Assembly (NCBI RefSeq): GCF_001514065.1 | Contig: NZ_KQ948433.1 | Coordinates: 1 to 64,000, forward strand | DNA: 64,000 bases | Reading direction: 5' to 3' | Origin: Streptomyces antibioticus | GTDB taxonomy: Bacteria; Actinomycetota; Actinomycetes; Streptomycetales; Streptomycetaceae | In this document: in pieces, positions 63,313 to 64,000 of the stretch | Layout: every line of letters begins with the position of its first letter | Position numbering within the stretch: position 1 is the first letter of the stretch | The notes under the pieces: generated by a model | What the model saw: the letters and a program-made list of their open reading frames with translations, nothing else | Databases searched by the model: none | Told to the model about the DNA's origin: nothing | Position numbers and translations under genes: made by a program

Positions 63313-64000
63313 GTGGATACCAAATCGAATGCCCTCGGCAGTCACGCGGTCGTCATCGGTGGCAGCGTCGCCGGGCTGCTGGCCGCACGGGCACTCAGCA
63401 CTTCGTTCGATCACGTCACCGTGGTGGAGCGGGACACCTTTCCCGCGCACACGGTGCCTCGCCGTGGTGTGCCGCAGGGACGTCAGGTCCACGCGCTTCT
63501 CACCCGTGGTGCCGTCGGCTTGGACAGTCTTTTCCCCGGCTTCATCGACGCCATGACCGCAGCCGGAATCCCGAGCGGGGACGGGCAGGCGGAATTCACC
63601 TGGTTCCTCGACGGCCACAGGATGGCGAAAGCCGAATCCGGCCTGCGTGGCTTCGGCGTGAGCAGGCCCCAGATCGAGGCAATGATCCGTGACCGGGTCC
63701 GAGCGCTGCCCAACGTCTCGCTCCGTGAAAGCACTCAGGCCGACGGTCTGCTCGTTGAGGAAGGCCGAGCAGCAGGGGTGCGGATACGGCCTGCCGGGGG
63801 AGCCGAGGAGACCCTGGCGGCGGAACTGGTCGTGGACGCGGCCGGACGCGGTTCCCGCGCCCACGCCTGGCTCCGCGACTTCGGCTGTCCGGTGCCCGAG
63901 CAGTCGGTCGTCAGGACGAACGTCGTCTACGTGACGCGCCGCTTCAAGCAAGAGCCCGGTCTGCTGGACGGGACACTCGGAACGACCGTGGTCCCCTATC
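63313..64000 (+). CDS. FAD-dependent oxidoreductase, 3' end outside the window
   Basis: GTG 63313 starts a frame open to the end of the window (229 codons seen). It has the dinucleotide motif VVIGGSVAGLLAARAL near residue 13, VVERDTFP after the second strand, and ELVVDAAGRGSRAHAWL near 172, a pattern of the p-hydroxybenzoate hydroxylase/geranylgeranyl-reductase-like flavoproteins. It would hydroxylate or reduce a small molecule with FAD and NAD(P)H. The ribosome site is weak, and the rest of the protein is needed to place it further. Confidence 0.85.
   Translation, partial: MDTKSNALGSHAVVIGGSVAGLLAARALSTSFDHVTVVERDTFPAHTVPRRGVPQGRQVHALLTRGAVGLDSLFPGFIDAMTAAGIPSGDGQAEFTWFLDGHRMAKAESGLRGFGVSRPQIEAMIRDRVRALPNVSLRESTQADGLLVEEGRAAGVRIRPAGGAEETLAAELVVDAAGRGSRAHAWLRDFGCPVPEQSVVRTNVVYVTRRFKQEPGLLDGTLGTTVVPY

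Overview
The window is high-GC actinobacterial DNA, almost certainly Streptomyces or a close relative. Pointers are the GC-rich third codon positions, frequent GTG starts, translationally coupled operons (ATGA/GTGA overlaps), two MbtH proteins, AfsR/SARP, STAND and LAL regulators, and rare TTA leucine codons confined, as far as I could see, to two regulators. No tRNA, rRNA, CRISPR array, transposase or attachment site was seen.

Layout. (1) 1-8165, plus strand: the end of an NRPS gene stopping in a carrier domain; a 0.7-kb relic of a second NRPS module; a coupled operon of PduX-like threonine kinase, cysteine-synthase-like PLP enzyme, ATP-grasp ligase, argininosuccinate-lyase homologue and threonine aldolase; then MbtH and a methyltransferase. 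The kinase/PLP/lyase set suggests a threonine-derived diamino acid such as 2,3-diaminobutyrate. (2) 8152-9925, minus strand: an XRE-NB-ARC regulator and a small one-helix membrane peptide. (3) 10176-37390, minus strand: a 27-kb NRPS gene cluster. It holds panD, a stand-alone C-A-T-TE NRPS, MbtH, a desaturase, a PGM1-like ATP-grasp ligase, a putative tyrosine 3-hydroxylase and extradiol dioxygenase pair, a nine-domain NRPS (A-T-C-A-T-C-A-T-TE, last A domain reading as glycine), two methyltransferases, an MFS exporter, an N-hydroxylating monooxygenase, a tandem OsmC protein, a cystathionine gamma-synthase-like enzyme, a gamma-glutamyltransferase-like protein and an F420-type oxidoreductase. The Tyr hydroxylase, dioxygenase, GGT, methyltransferase and F420 reductase together recall the 4-alkyl-L-proline route of lincomycin, hormaomycin and pyrrolobenzodiazepines. 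(4) 37574-40077, plus strand: a coupled trio of 2OG-Fe oxygenase, GFA-fold protein and PatB-like aminotransferase.

(5) 40131-48226, minus strand: a regulatory block with a SARP, a decayed methyltransferase, a second small membrane peptide, a STAND ATPase-HTH regulator and a very large AfsR-type regulator; the last two each carry one TTA codon. (6) 48575-58153: a SnoaL-like protein, a lipoprotein with no orthodox start, an orphan FtsX-type permease, a two-component system and a LAL/LuxR regulator. (7) 58533-64000: a 58-residue putative precursor peptide, a GMC oxidoreductase, a metallo-beta-lactamase-fold hydrolase, an FMN reductase, an Lrp-type regulator and the start of a flavin oxidoreductase.

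How it may work together: threonine- and tyrosine-derived building blocks, probably beta-alanine and glycine, would be joined by the two NRPSs with MbtH help, extended or capped by ATP-grasp ligases, tailored by the desaturase, oxygenases and methyltransferases, and exported by the MFS protein. Evidence of decay and rearrangement is visible: an NRPS module relic beside an intact paralogue, and a methyltransferase pseudogene beside an intact paralogue. The two small membrane peptides share a C-terminal D-T-x-P-W-S/T type tail and a conserved upstream element; with the neighbouring STAND/NB-ARC regulators they form the most novel-looking candidate system in the window.
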